DNA of 64,000 nt from contig QFNI01000012.1 in NCBI GenBank assembly GCA_003240775.1, positions 1-64,000 of the forward strand, written 5' to 3'. This stretch comes from Mesorhizobium amorphae. Lineage in GTDB: Bacteria > Pseudomonadota > Alphaproteobacteria > Rhizobiales > Rhizobiaceae. How positions within the stretch are numbered: the stretch's first letter is position 1; the number at the start of each line of letters is the position of its first letter. Below the pieces are notes generated by a model. That model was not told where the DNA came from. It worked only from the letters and a program-made list of their open reading frames with translations, and searched no databases. The position numbers were made by a program, and so were the translations under genes. Positions 27,330 to 36,496 of this stretch are shown piece after piece.

Positions 27330-29621
27330 TCAGCGCCCCTGCGCCTCGACCACCGCAAGTGCGGTCATGTTGACGATGCCGCGTGACGTCACCGAAGGTG
27401 TCAGGATGTGCGCGGGCTTGTCGGTGCCGAGCAGCATCGGGCCGACATGGAGCGCGTCCGTCATCTGCTTGGCCGTGGTCAGGGCGATGTTCGCCGAATC
27501 GAGGTTCGGGAAGACCAGCAGGTTCGCTTCGCCGCTCAGCTTGGAGTGCGGATAGACGCGGGCGCGCAGTGCCGAGGAGAGCGCGGAATCCCCGTGCATC
27601 TCGCCGTCGCTTTCCAGCTCGGGCGCGATGCGCTTCAGGATGCTCGCGGCCTCCCGCATCTTGAGCGCGGAGGGCGAGTCGCGCGAGCCGAAGTTGGAAT
27701 GCGACAGGAGTGCTGCCTTGGGCTCGATGCCGAAGCGGCGGATGCTTTCCGCCGCCAGCACCGTCATCGCCGCGATCTCCTCGGCCGACGGATCGACCGT
27801 CACATAGGTGTCGGTGAAGAAGGTCACGCCCGACTGCGAGATCAGCATGGACAGCGCCGAGAGATCGCGGTCGGTCACGTCGGCGCGCGGGCCGATGATC
27901 AGCGACACGTTGCGCAGATGGCGCTCGAAACGCCCTTCGAGGCCGCAGATCATGCAGTCCGTGTCGCCGCGCTTGAGCGCGAGTGCCGCGATCACCGTGG
28001 TTTCCGTGCGAACCGCCGTGCGCGCGCCTTCCTGCGTGTAGCCGCGCCGTCCGGCGAGCTCGACCAGGAGGTCCACATAGTCGCGATAGCGCGGGTCGTC
28101 CTCGGGGTTGATCAGCTCGAAGTCGGTGCCCTGGCGGATCTTGAGGCCATAGCGCTTGAGCCGCACTTCGACCACATGCGGGCGCCCGATCAGGATCGGC
28201 TGCGCGATGCCTTCTTCGAGCACCACTTGGGCGGCGCGCAGCACACGCTCGTCCTCGCCATCGGCATAGATCACGCGTTTGTTGCCGGCAGCCTTGGCCG
28301 CCGAGAAGACGGGCTTCATCACGAGGCCCGAGCGGAACACGAAGCGGTTCAGCCGATCCACATAGGCGCTCATGTCGTCGATGGGCCGCCGCGCCACGCC
28401 CGTGTCGGCCGCGGCCTGGGCGACGGCGGGTGCGATGCGCAGGATCAGCCGGGGGTCGAAGGGCGAGGGGATCAGGTAGTCCGGCCCGAAGGTCGGCGTA
28501 TCGCCCGAATAGGCGCGTGCCGCCACGTCCGAGGGCTCCTCGCGCGCGAGCCCCGCGATGGCGCGCACGGCCGCCATCTTCATCGCCTCGTTGATGGCGC
28601 TCGCCCCGCAATCCAGCGCGCCCCGGAAGATATAGGGGAAGCAGAGCACGTTGTTGACCTGATTGGGGAAGTCCGAGCGCCCCGTGCAGATCATGGCGTC
28701 GGGGCGCGCCGCGCGCGCTTCCGCGGGCATGATCTCGGGCGTGGGGTTGGCGAGTGCGAGAACCAGCGGCTTTTCCGCCATGTGCTGGAGAAGCTCGGGC
28801 TTGAGCACGCCCGCGGCCGACAGGCCGAGGAACACGTCGGCACCGCCGATCACGTCGGCCAGCACGCGCGCGTCGGTGTCCTTGACGTAGGGGTCCTTCC
28901 AGCGGTCCATCTCGTCGAGCCGCCCCTTATAGGCGACGCCGAAGCGGTCGGTGACCCAGATCTTCTCGATGTCCGCGCCCATCGAGACCAGGAGGTTGAG
29001 GCAGGCGAGCGCCGCAGCACCCGCGCCCGACGACACGATCTTGATGTCCTCGATCCGCTTGCCGGCGAATTCGAGCCCGTTCAGCACGGCCGCCGCCACG
29101 ATGATGGCCGTGCCGTGCTGGTCATCGTGGAAGACGGGGATGGCCATCCGCGCCTTGAGCTGCTCCTCCACCTCGAAGCATTCGGGCGCCTTGATGTCTT
29201 CGAGGTTGATGCCGCCGAAGGTGGGCTCCAACGCCGACACCGTGTCCACCATGCGCTCGATGGTGGGGGCGTCGATCTCGATGTCGAACACGTCGATGCC
29301 GGAGAATTTCTTGAAGAGCACGGCCTTGCCCTCCATCACCGGCTTGGACGCGAGCGGGCCGATATTGCCGAGCCCCAGCACGGCCGAGCCGTTGGACACC
29401 ACGCCCACGAGGTTGGCGCGGCTCGTGTAGTCGGCGGCCTTTTCGGGCTCGTCGCGGATGGCGAGGCAAGGCGCCGCCACGCCCGGCGAGTAGGCGAGCG
29501 CGAGGTCGCGCTGGTTGCCGAGCGGCTTGGTGGCCTGGATCTCGAGCTTTCCGGGCTTGGGATATTGGTGGAAGAAGAGCGCCGCCCGGTCGAGGTCGCT
29601 CAGGTCCTTGCTGTCGCTCAT
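27330..29621 (-). CDS. maeB: NADP-dependent malic enzyme with phosphotransacetylase-like domain
   Basis: Oxidative decarboxylation of malate to pyruvate, supplying NADPH. In 763 aa the malic-enzyme part (about 1-420) shows YSPGVAAPCLAI, the FHDDQHGTAIIVAAAVLNGLE metal site and a Rossmann segment IVSSGAGAAALACLNL. The rest is the phosphotransacetylase-like domain (from about residue 440), usually regulatory rather than catalytic. The start at 29621 overlaps the SDR stop by 1 bp (TGATG), so an SDR-MaeB fusion-like longer frame is only read-through. Confidence 0.96.
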   Translation of the reverse strand: MSDSKDLSDLDRAALFFHQYPKPGKLEIQATKPLGNQRDLALAYSPGVAAPCLAIRDEPEKAADYTSRANLVGVVSNGSAVLGLGNIGPLASKPVMEGKAVLFKKFSGIDVFDIEIDAPTIERMVDTVSALEPTFGGINLEDIKAPECFEVEEQLKARMAIPVFHDDQHGTAIIVAAAVLNGLEFAGKRIEDIKIVSSGAGAAALACLNLLVSMGADIEKIWVTDRFGVAYKGRLDEMDRWKDPYVKDTDARVLADVIGGADVFLGLSAAGVLKPELLQHMAEKPLVLALANPTPEIMPAEARAARPDAMICTGRSDFPNQVNNVLCFPYIFRGALDCGASAINEAMKMAAVRAIAGLAREEPSDVAARAYSGDTPTFGPDYLIPSPFDPRLILRIAPAVAQAAADTGVARRPIDDMSAYVDRLNRFVFRSGLVMKPVFSAAKAAGNKRVIYADGEDERVLRAAQVVLEEGIAQPILIGRPHVVEVRLKRYGLKIRQGTDFELINPEDDPRYRDYVDLLVELAGRRGYTQEGARTAVRTETTVIAALALKRGDTDCMICGLEGRFERHLRNVSLIIGPRADVTDRDLSALSMLISQSGVTFFTDTYVTVDPSAEEIAAMTVLAAESIRRFGIEPKAALLSHSNFGSRDSPSALKMREAASILKRIAPELESDGEMHGDSALSSALRARVYPHSKLSGEANLLVFPNLDSANIALTTAKQMTDALHVGPMLLGTDKPAHILTPSVTSRGIVNMTALAVVEAQGR

Positions 29622-30388
29622 CAGAAGGCCGCCGGATAAAGGCCGCCGTCCACGCGGATGTTCTGCCCCGTCAGGTAGCCCGCCTGGGCCGAGCAGAGAA
29701 AGGCGCAGACCTGGCCGAACTCCTCGGCTGTGCCCAGCCGCTTGGCGGGGATGTCGGCCGCGAGCTTGCGCTTGTTTTCTTCTTCCGTGCCCGAGCCCGC
29801 CTTGAACGCGCTTTTCATGCGGTCGGTGTCGAGCTTGCCGGGCAGAAGGTTGTTGATCGTCACGTTGCGGTCGGCCACGCCCCGCGCGATGCCTGCGAGA
29901 AACGAGGTGAGGCCCGCGCGCGCGGCCGAGGAAAGGTCGAGGCCCTCGATCGGCACATAGACCGAAAGCGAGGTGATGTTGACGACGCGCCCGAAGCCGC
30001 GGCTCGCCATGCCGTCGATCACCGCCTTCAGAAGCTCGAAGGGGGTCACGAGGTTCTGGGTGACGCCCTTCAGGATCGCCTCTCGGTCGAGCTCGCGGAA
30101 GTCGCGGCGCGGCGGGCCGCCATTGTTGTTGACGAGGATGTCGGGGTCGGGGCAGGCGGCAAGCAGCCGGTCCTGGACGGCGGTCTCCGACACGTCGCCC
30201 GCGACCTCCTGCACCTCGACGCCGAAGCGGTCGCGCAGCTCCTGGGCCGTGCGCGCGAGCACCGCCTCGTCGCGACCGTTCAGCGTGAGCCGGCACCCGG
30301 CCTCCGCGAGTGCGGTGGCGCAGCCCCGCCCGAGCCCGCGGCTCGATGCGCAGACGATTGCCGACTTGCCGTTCAGGCCGAGATCCAT
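29621..30388 (-). CDS. SDR-family protein with altered Tyr/Lys active site
   Basis: Rossmann-fold short-chain dehydrogenase/reductase-like protein, 255 aa, annotated as 3-oxoacyl reductase-like in related genomes. The glycine motif is CASSRGLGRGCA and the NNNGGPP segment is present. In the catalytic tetrad the Ser of NITSLS is kept, but by spacing the Tyr is replaced by Ser and the Lys by Arg (DLSSAARAGLTSF). It belongs to a subfamily with this change, so its chemistry is uncertain. It is the first gene of a two-gene unit with maeB. Confidence 0.88.
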   Translation of the reverse strand: MDLGLNGKSAIVCASSRGLGRGCATALAEAGCRLTLNGRDEAVLARTAQELRDRFGVEVQEVAGDVSETAVQDRLLAACPDPDILVNNNGGPPRRDFRELDREAILKGVTQNLVTPFELLKAVIDGMASRGFGRVVNITSLSVYVPIEGLDLSSAARAGLTSFLAGIARGVADRNVTINNLLPGKLDTDRMKSAFKAGSGTEEENKRKLAADIPAKRLGTAEEFGQVCAFLCSAQAGYLTGQNIRVDGGLYPAAF

Positions 30389-30512
30389 GGGCGTCCTCCT
30401 TGGCTTTGGGATGGTCTATCGCGCGGGGCGCGAGCGAAGCAAGGCAGCCCGTGCGTGACGGGCAGCTTGCCGCGTGCTAGCCGCGGCCGGCCACCCCGCG
30501 CCACGCAGTTCC

Positions 30513-31742
30513 ATGCCGCATCACCCATCGGTCTCCGAAGAGTTCCCCCCGAAGCCACGCTTCTTCGAGATGCGGATGGCAGCGCTGTTTGCGGCCGTGA
30601 TCCTGCCGGGCGGATTCCTCTTGCCGTTTCTGCCGCTCTGGCTCGAGCATGTCGGCATCAGCCCCGAGGAGATCGGCGTGATCCTGGCCGCGCAGATGTT
30701 TCTGCGGCTCGCCACCACGCCCTTCTTCTCGGCGCTGGCCGACACCCGCCCCGACCGGGCGCCGATGTTCATTCTCACCGTGGGCGGGGCCTTCGTGTTC
30801 TCGCTCGGCTATCTCCTGCCGCCCACCTTCCTGCTCGTGCTCGCGGTCTCGCTTCTTCTGGCCGTGCTCCAGCCGCTCCACACGACGCTGACCGACAGCC
30901 TCGCGGTTTCGGGCGTGCGCCGCTACCGCTCGGACTATGCGCGGATGCGGATATGGGGCTCGGTCGCCTATCTCGTGTCGAACATCGCGGGCGGCCTGTT
31001 TCTCGCCCATTGGGGGGCGGGTTTCCTGCCCTGGGTCTATGCCGCCTCGATGGCGCTGGCGCTCGGGGTGGCGCTCGCGCTCACGCCGCGGCTCGGGCGG
31101 CCCCGCAAGCTGCACGGGCCCGACCCCGCAGGCGGTGTGGCGCTGCTTCGCAACCGCTATTTCGTGTTCACCATCCTGGCCTATGCCTCGCTGCAGGCGA
31201 GCCACGCTTTCGTCTACGGCTTCGGCTCGATCTACTGGCGCGCGATCGGCATCTCGGAAACCGCCATCGGCTGGCTCTGGGCCGTGGGCACGCTGGCGGA
31301 AGTCATCCTGTTCGCCGTGTTCCCGCGCTTCTTCGGCCGGCTCTCGCCCGACCGCGTGCTCGTGATGGCGGGGTGTGCCGCGCTCTTTCGCTGGCTCACG
31401 CTGCCGCTGATCGAGCCCGCCGGCTTAAGCCTCGCGGGCTTCGTGGTCAGCCAGAGCCTGCACGCCTTTTCCACCGGCATGATCATCATCGCGCTTCAGG
31501 CGACGATTGCGCGCTCCGTGCCCGATCACCTGACGAGCGGCGCGCAAGGCCTGGCCTTCTTCGCGCAGACGCTGGCGCTGGGCATCGCCACCCTCGTTTC
31601 CGGCGCGCTCTACCAGAGCTTCGGCGCGCAGGGCTTCTGGGCGATGGCGGTGCTGGCGGGCGCCGGCCTCGGCTTCGCGCTGGCGGCGCGGCGCTATCCC
31701 CAGAGTTCGGGCGCCGGCGGAAACACGAGCGAGCCCTCGTAG
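30513..31742 (+). CDS. MFS transporter, HcaT/PPP-like
   Basis: Twelve-TM inner-membrane carrier of 409 aa. The start region FFEMRMAALFAAVILPGGFLL opens TM1. The layout, with SDYARMRIWGSVAYLVSN in the first half, recalls the phenylpropionate permease HcaT group (MFS_1_like). ATG 30513 is chosen; an upstream GTG at 30474 would add 13 residues. The substrate is unknown. The 3' end overlaps the convergent dgcA by 49 bp, and both frames are clearly coding there. Confidence 0.85.
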   Translation: MPHHPSVSEEFPPKPRFFEMRMAALFAAVILPGGFLLPFLPLWLEHVGISPEEIGVILAAQMFLRLATTPFFSALADTRPDRAPMFILTVGGAFVFSLGYLLPPTFLLVLAVSLLLAVLQPLHTTLTDSLAVSGVRRYRSDYARMRIWGSVAYLVSNIAGGLFLAHWGAGFLPWVYAASMALALGVALALTPRLGRPRKLHGPDPAGGVALLRNRYFVFTILAYASLQASHAFVYGFGSIYWRAIGISETAIGWLWAVGTLAEVILFAVFPRFFGRLSPDRVLVMAGCAALFRWLTLPLIEPAGLSLAGFVVSQSLHAFSTGMIIIALQATIARSVPDHLTSGAQGLAFFAQTLALGIATLVSGALYQSFGAQGFWAMAVLAGAGLGFALAARRYPQSSGAGGNTSEPS

Positions 31743-32680
31743 CGCAGCGCCGGATCGCGGTCTCGCGCGAGAAGCAGGGGGCCGTCGAGGTCCACGAAAT
31801 CCGCACCCTGCGCGAGCAGCACGGCGGGGGCCATGGCGAGCGAGGTGCCGACCATGCAGCCCACCATCACCCTCATGCCGCTTGCGCTCGCGCGCTGCTT
31901 CAGCAGAAGCGCAGCGGACAGACCGCCGGTCTTGTCGAGCTTGATGTTCACGGCATCGTAGCGCCCGGCGAGCGCTTCCACGTCGTCGAGCCCATGAACG
32001 CTTTCGTCGGCGCAGACGGGCAGGGGCCGGGCGATTCTTTCCAGCATTCCGTCCTGGTTCGCGGGCAGGGGCTGTTCCACGAGCGCGATGCCGAGCCTTG
32101 CCGCGGCTTCGAGATGAGCCTCTAGGTTGGCTGATGTCCATCCCTCGTTGGCATCCGCGATGATGCGCGAGCGGGGAGCGCCGCGCACGACCGCTTCCAT
32201 GCGCGCCACGTCGCCTTCCGGCGCGCCGAGCTTGATCTTCAGGAGCGGCCGCACGCTGTTGCGCCGCGCCGCCTCCTCCATCGCCTCGGCCGTGCCGAGC
32301 GACAGCGTGTAGGCCGTTTCGAGCGGGCCGGGCGCCTCGCCCCCCAGCCGCTGCCAGACGCGCTCGCCCGCGAGCTTGGCTTCCCAGTCCCACAGCGCGC
32401 AGTCGACCGCGTTGCGCGCGGCGCCGCCCGGCAGGAGCCGTTCGAGCTCCTCGCGGCCAGCACCCGCTTCGAGCGCCTGGCGCACGCTTTCGATCTGCGC
32501 CACCACGCTTTCCACGCTTTCGCCGTAGCGCGGGTAGGGCACGCACTCGCCCCAGCCTTCCGCGCCCTCGCCGCTGACCCGGCACACGACCACATGCGCC
32601 TCGGTCTTTGCGCCGCGCGCGATGGTGAAGGAGCCCGCTATGGGAAAGCGTTCGGCCGAAACCGTGATCTGTCGGCGCAT
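31694..32680 (-). CDS. dgcA: L-Ala-D/L-Glu (dipeptide) epimerase, enolase superfamily
   Basis: Muconate-lactonising-type enolase superfamily member that epimerises peptides such as L-Ala-D-Glu from cell-wall turnover. Acid/base lysines sit in LLKIKLG (KxK) and NIKLDKTGG; metal ligands are in ADANEGW, VEQPLP and ADESVHG. The 328 aa start at ATG 32680, MRRQITVSAERFPIAGSF, matching the family. In many alphaproteobacteria dgcA is next to other peptidoglycan-recycling genes; here its neighbours are an MFS carrier and the Mla operon. Confidence 0.9.
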   Translation of the reverse strand: MRRQITVSAERFPIAGSFTIARGAKTEAHVVVCRVSGEGAEGWGECVPYPRYGESVESVVAQIESVRQALEAGAGREELERLLPGGAARNAVDCALWDWEAKLAGERVWQRLGGEAPGPLETAYTLSLGTAEAMEEAARRNSVRPLLKIKLGAPEGDVARMEAVVRGAPRSRIIADANEGWTSANLEAHLEAAARLGIALVEQPLPANQDGMLERIARPLPVCADESVHGLDDVEALAGRYDAVNIKLDKTGGLSAALLLKQRASASGMRVMVGCMVGTSLAMAPAVLLAQGADFVDLDGPLLLARDRDPALRYEGSLVFPPAPELWG

Positions 32681-32782
32681 GAGATCGGTCCTGCATGTGG
32701 GATTGGTCGCGACGAACAGGGAAAGTGACACCCGGCGCAGTCCGGTTTATGACAGCACGCCCACCCTTCCCGGTTCCCTTCC

Positions 32783-33985
32783 ATGTTGACCAACGACAGC
32801 CAGGACGCAAGCGAGGCGGAAGCCCCGCGCCCGGACCATGCCCGCGAGGCGGACGCCCACCCGCGCGTCGAACGCAGCGAAAGCGGCGACGGCCTGGGCT
32901 TGCGCCTGTCCGGCGTCTGGACCACGCGCACCGTCGGCCTGATCGACGCGGAGATGCGCGAGCTGGCGAGCCCGCAGAAGGGCAAGGTCACGCTCGACCT
33001 GTCCGATGTCGCCAAGATGGACACGGCGGGTGCCTGGGTCGTGGAAAGGCTCGTCGCGGCGCTGTCGGACGGCGGCACCGAGGTCGAGGTGACGGGCGGC
33101 AGCGAATCCGTTTCCACCTTGCTCGATGCGGTCGGTGAGAGCGCGCACAACCGCGACACGCCCGACGCCACCGACAAGCGCAACATGGTGATCCGCACCC
33201 TCGATTCGATCGGGCGCGGCGTCTATTCCATGCGCGACGACTTCATCGCCTCCATGAACATCCTGGGCGCCACGATCGCAGGCGCGCGCGCCAATTCGGG
33301 CCGCGGCCATTCCATCAACATCACCTCCATCGTCCATCACATGGACCGCATGGGCGTGGGCGCCATTCCCGTGGTCTGCCTGATGTCGGCCATCGTGGGC
33401 GCCATCGTCGCCCAGCAGGGCGCCTTCCAGCTGCGCTATTTTGGCGCCGAGATCTTCGTGGTCGATCTCGTGGGCATCCTGGTCTGGCGCGAGCTGGGCG
33501 TGCTGTTGACCGCCATCATGATCGCCGGCCGCTCGGGCAGCGCCATCACGGCCGAGATCGGCTCGATGAAGATGCGCGAGGAGGTGGACGCGCTCAAGGT
33601 GATCGGCCTGAACCCCGTCGGCGTGCTCGTCTTTCCCCGGCTGGTCGCGCTCGTGATCGCGCTGCCCTGCCTGACCATCGCCGCCAATTTCGCGGCGCTC
33701 GGGGGGGCGATCCTCGTCACCTATCTCTACTCCGGCATCTCGCCAGACACCTTCATCGAACGCATGCGCTCCACCATCGACGTGTCCACCGTGTTCGCCG
33801 GCCTTATCAAGGCCCCGTTCATGGCCTTGATCATCGGGGTGCTGGCTTCCGTGGAAGGGCTGAAGGTGGGCGGCAGCGCCGAGTCGCTCGGCGCGCGCGT
33901 CACGGCATCGGTGGTGAAGGCCATCTTCGTGGTGATCATCGTCGACGGCATGTTCGCCATCTTCTACGCGGCGATCAATTTCTGA
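32783..33985 (+). CDS. mlaE: MlaE-family ABC permease with N-terminal STAS domain
   Basis: Inner-membrane permease of an MCE lipid transporter. Residues about 35-110 form a STAS-like domain (LDLSDVAKMDTAGAWVVERL), which in E. coli is the separate protein MlaB; residues about 150-400 hold five or six TM segments with the MlaE hallmark MREEVDALKVIGLNPV. Total 400 aa. It is the first gene of mlaE-mlaF-mlaD-lipoprotein and is coupled to mlaF by a TGATG junction. Confidence 0.93.
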   Translation: MLTNDSQDASEAEAPRPDHAREADAHPRVERSESGDGLGLRLSGVWTTRTVGLIDAEMRELASPQKGKVTLDLSDVAKMDTAGAWVVERLVAALSDGGTEVEVTGGSESVSTLLDAVGESAHNRDTPDATDKRNMVIRTLDSIGRGVYSMRDDFIASMNILGATIAGARANSGRGHSINITSIVHHMDRMGVGAIPVVCLMSAIVGAIVAQQGAFQLRYFGAEIFVVDLVGILVWRELGVLLTAIMIAGRSGSAITAEIGSMKMREEVDALKVIGLNPVGVLVFPRLVALVIALPCLTIAANFAALGGAILVTYLYSGISPDTFIERMRSTIDVSTVFAGLIKAPFMALIIGVLASVEGLKVGGSAESLGARVTASVVKAIFVVIIVDGMFAIFYAAINF

Positions 33986-34818
33986 TGGATGCGCGGGTGG
34001 ACGAAACGCAGAGCGTGACCGAGGGCGACCCGGACGAGATCATCATCGAGGCTCGCGGCGTCACCGTCGCGTTCCGCGGCAAGGCCGTGCTCGAAAACCT
34101 CGACCTCGACATCCGGCGCGGCGAGATCCTGGGCTTCGTCGGCCCCTCGGGCGCGGGAAAGTCGGTGCTGCTGCGCACCATCCTCGGGCTCAACCAGAAG
34201 CAGTCGGGCACGGTGAAGATCTTCGGGGTCGACATCGACAAGGCGTCCGACGAGGAAAAGACCCGCGTGGACATGCGCATGGGCGTGCTGTTCCAGCACG
34301 GCGCGCTGTTTTCCGCGCTGACGGTGCTGGAGAACATCCAGGTGCCGATGCGCGAATATCTCGACCTGCCCAAGCCCCTGATGGACGAGCTGGCGCTTCT
34401 CAAGATCGAGCTCGTCGGCCTCAAGCGGGACGCCGCCACGAAATTCCCTTCCGAGCTTTCGGGCGGCATGATCAAGCGCGCGGCCCTGGCGCGCGCGCTC
34501 GCACTCGACCCCGACATCGTGTTCCTGGACGAGCCCACCTCGGGCCTCGACCCGATCGGTGCCGCCGACTTCGACGAGCTCGTGGACAAGCTGCGCGACA
34601 CGATGGGCCTCACCGTCTACATGGTGACCCACGACCTCGACAGCCTGTTCTCCGTCTGCGACCGGGTGGCGGTGCTCGGCAACAAGAAAGTGATGGTCGA
34701 AGGCACCATCAAAGACATGCTCGCGAGCGATGAGCCGTGGGTGAAATCCTATTTCCGCGGCAAGCGCGCCCGCCACATCGACACGGGCGGCGAGCGCGCG
34801 GCCACCGAGCAGACCTGA
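33985..34818 (+). CDS. mlaF: MlaF-type ABC ATPase
   Basis: ATP-binding subunit, 277 aa. Walker A GPSGAGKS, signature LSGGMIKRAALARALALDP, Walker B VFLDEPTSGLDP and the H-loop TMVTHDL are all intact, as in other MlaF/Ttg2A proteins. It pairs with the MlaE permease just upstream (1-bp overlap) and drives lipid transfer to or from the MCE protein encoded 13 bp downstream. Confidence 0.95.
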   Translation: MDARVDETQSVTEGDPDEIIIEARGVTVAFRGKAVLENLDLDIRRGEILGFVGPSGAGKSVLLRTILGLNQKQSGTVKIFGVDIDKASDEEKTRVDMRMGVLFQHGALFSALTVLENIQVPMREYLDLPKPLMDELALLKIELVGLKRDAATKFPSELSGGMIKRAALARALALDPDIVFLDEPTSGLDPIGAADFDELVDKLRDTMGLTVYMVTHDLDSLFSVCDRVAVLGNKKVMVEGTIKDMLASDEPWVKSYFRGKRARHIDTGGERAATEQT

Positions 34819-34831
34819 AACGAAAGACGGC

Positions 34832-36340
34832 ATGGAAACCAAGGCCAACTACGTCATCGTCGGCATCTTCACGCTGGTCGCCGTGCTTGCCGCCTTCGGC
34901 TTCGTCTACTGGACGGCGGCCATCGGCGACCGCGGCGAGACCACGATCCTGCGCGTGCGCATCCCCGGCTCCGCCTCGGGCCTCGGGCGCGGCAGCGCCG
35001 TGCTCTTCAACGGCGTGAAGGTGGGCGACATCCAGCGCGTCTTCATCGACGCGCAGAACCCCGGCATGGCCATCGCCGACACCGAGATCGACCGCCTCAC
35101 CCCCATCACCCGCTCCACCCAGGCCGATATCGGCCTGGCCGGCCTCACGGGCCAGGCGAACATCGAGCTGCGCGGCGGCGATCTGGCCGAGCCGCGCCTG
35201 ATCGACCAGGCGGAATCCGAAGGCCGCGTGGCCGAGATCACGGCGAACCCCTCGGCCGTCACCAACCTCCTGCAGACCGCGCAAGACATCTTCCGCCGCG
35301 CCGACAGCACGATCAACCAACTCGAATCCTTCGTCACCGAAGCGCGCGGGCCGCTCGGCGAGACCATCCAGAACGTCGAGACCTTCTCGGACGCGCTGGC
35401 GCGCAACGCGAACGGCGTGGACACCTTCCTGGCAAGCGTGGCCGCGCTTTCGGACGAGCTGGCCGGCGTGTCGGGCCGCGTGGACAGCACGCTCGCCGCG
35501 GCCGAAGGCCTGCTCCGCTCGGTCGAGCCCGACCAGGTGCGCGCCATCGTTTCCAACGTGGAAGGCGTCACCGCGGACCTGCGCCGCACCAGCGCCAACA
35601 TCGACCGCCTGGTCGCCGGCGTCGACGGCGCGCTGTCCTCGATCCAGACGCTCGCCACCAACGGCCAGACCGCGATCGGCCGGGTGAACACGATCCTCGA
35701 CGGCGTGGACCCGCAGGCCGTGCGCTCCTCGGTCGCCAACATCGAGCAGGCCACGCGCACCGCCAACGAGGCCCTCGTGACCTTGCGCGACGTGAGCCAG
35801 AACGCCTCGTCGGCCATCGACGACATCCGTGGCGTGACCAGCACCGTGACCGGCCGCCGCGCGGAGATCGACCAGGCGATCGCCGATGCGAGCCAGCTCG
35901 CCGCCCGCCTGAACGCCGCTGCCGTGCGCGTCGACGGCGTGCTCCAGAAGGTGGACGGGCTGATCGGCTCCGACGAGGCCGAAGGGCTGATCGTGGATGC
36001 GGGCGCGACCTTCCGCTCCTTCCGCGAAACGGCCGACTCGCTCAACCGCCTGGTTTCGTCGCCCGCCGCGCAAGGGCTCGCGGGCAATGCCGACGAGACG
36101 CTGCGCGCCTTCCGCCAGGTCGCCGGCACGCTGAACGGCCGCATCGGGCCGATCGCCGACAACCTCACGCGCTTCTCCGGCCAGGGGCTGCAAAGCGTGC
36201 AGGAACTGGTGCGCTCCACCGGCCAGTCGATCAACCGCATCGAGCAGTCGATCACCGACCTCAGCCGCAACCCCCAGCGCATCATCTCGGGCGGCCAGGG
36301 CGAGGTGCGGCGCTACGACGGCAGCGCCCCGCGCCGTTAA
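34832..36340 (+). CDS. mlaD: MCE-domain substrate-binding protein (MlaD type)
   Basis: Membrane-anchored periplasmic lipid-binding protein. One N-terminal TM (about 8-30) is followed by the MCE domain (about 40-115, with GLGRGSAVLFNGVKVGDI) and a long, low-complexity alpha-helical tail from about 130 to 500 with many repeated Asn/Ser/Thr-rich helices, probably forming a hydrophobic tunnel or coiled-coil stalk. At 502 aa it is much longer than E. coli MlaD (183 aa), as is usual in alphaproteobacteria. Confidence 0.93.
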   Translation: METKANYVIVGIFTLVAVLAAFGFVYWTAAIGDRGETTILRVRIPGSASGLGRGSAVLFNGVKVGDIQRVFIDAQNPGMAIADTEIDRLTPITRSTQADIGLAGLTGQANIELRGGDLAEPRLIDQAESEGRVAEITANPSAVTNLLQTAQDIFRRADSTINQLESFVTEARGPLGETIQNVETFSDALARNANGVDTFLASVAALSDELAGVSGRVDSTLAAAEGLLRSVEPDQVRAIVSNVEGVTADLRRTSANIDRLVAGVDGALSSIQTLATNGQTAIGRVNTILDGVDPQAVRSSVANIEQATRTANEALVTLRDVSQNASSAIDDIRGVTSTVTGRRAEIDQAIADASQLAARLNAAAVRVDGVLQKVDGLIGSDEAEGLIVDAGATFRSFRETADSLNRLVSSPAAQGLAGNADETLRAFRQVAGTLNGRIGPIADNLTRFSGQGLQSVQELVRSTGQSINRIEQSITDLSRNPQRIISGGQGEVRRYDGSAPRR

Positions 36341-36496
36341 CCACCGGCGTTGACTTTGCCGGGTCATCCCCGCAAGAACGGCTGAGGCGACGCCCGCGCG
36401 GCCCGATCCGGGGGATTCGGCCGGCTGCGCGGCGCGCGGTTCGCCACAGTGTTTGCAGCATCCAATGGTTCGTGCTGCCGGTTTGAGGGGTTGCGC

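Noticed and set aside
27330..30296. 988-residue SDR-malic enzyme fusion
   Set aside because: The upstream part is an out-of-frame reading of the SDR gene; the SDR stop and maeB ATG overlap as TGATG.
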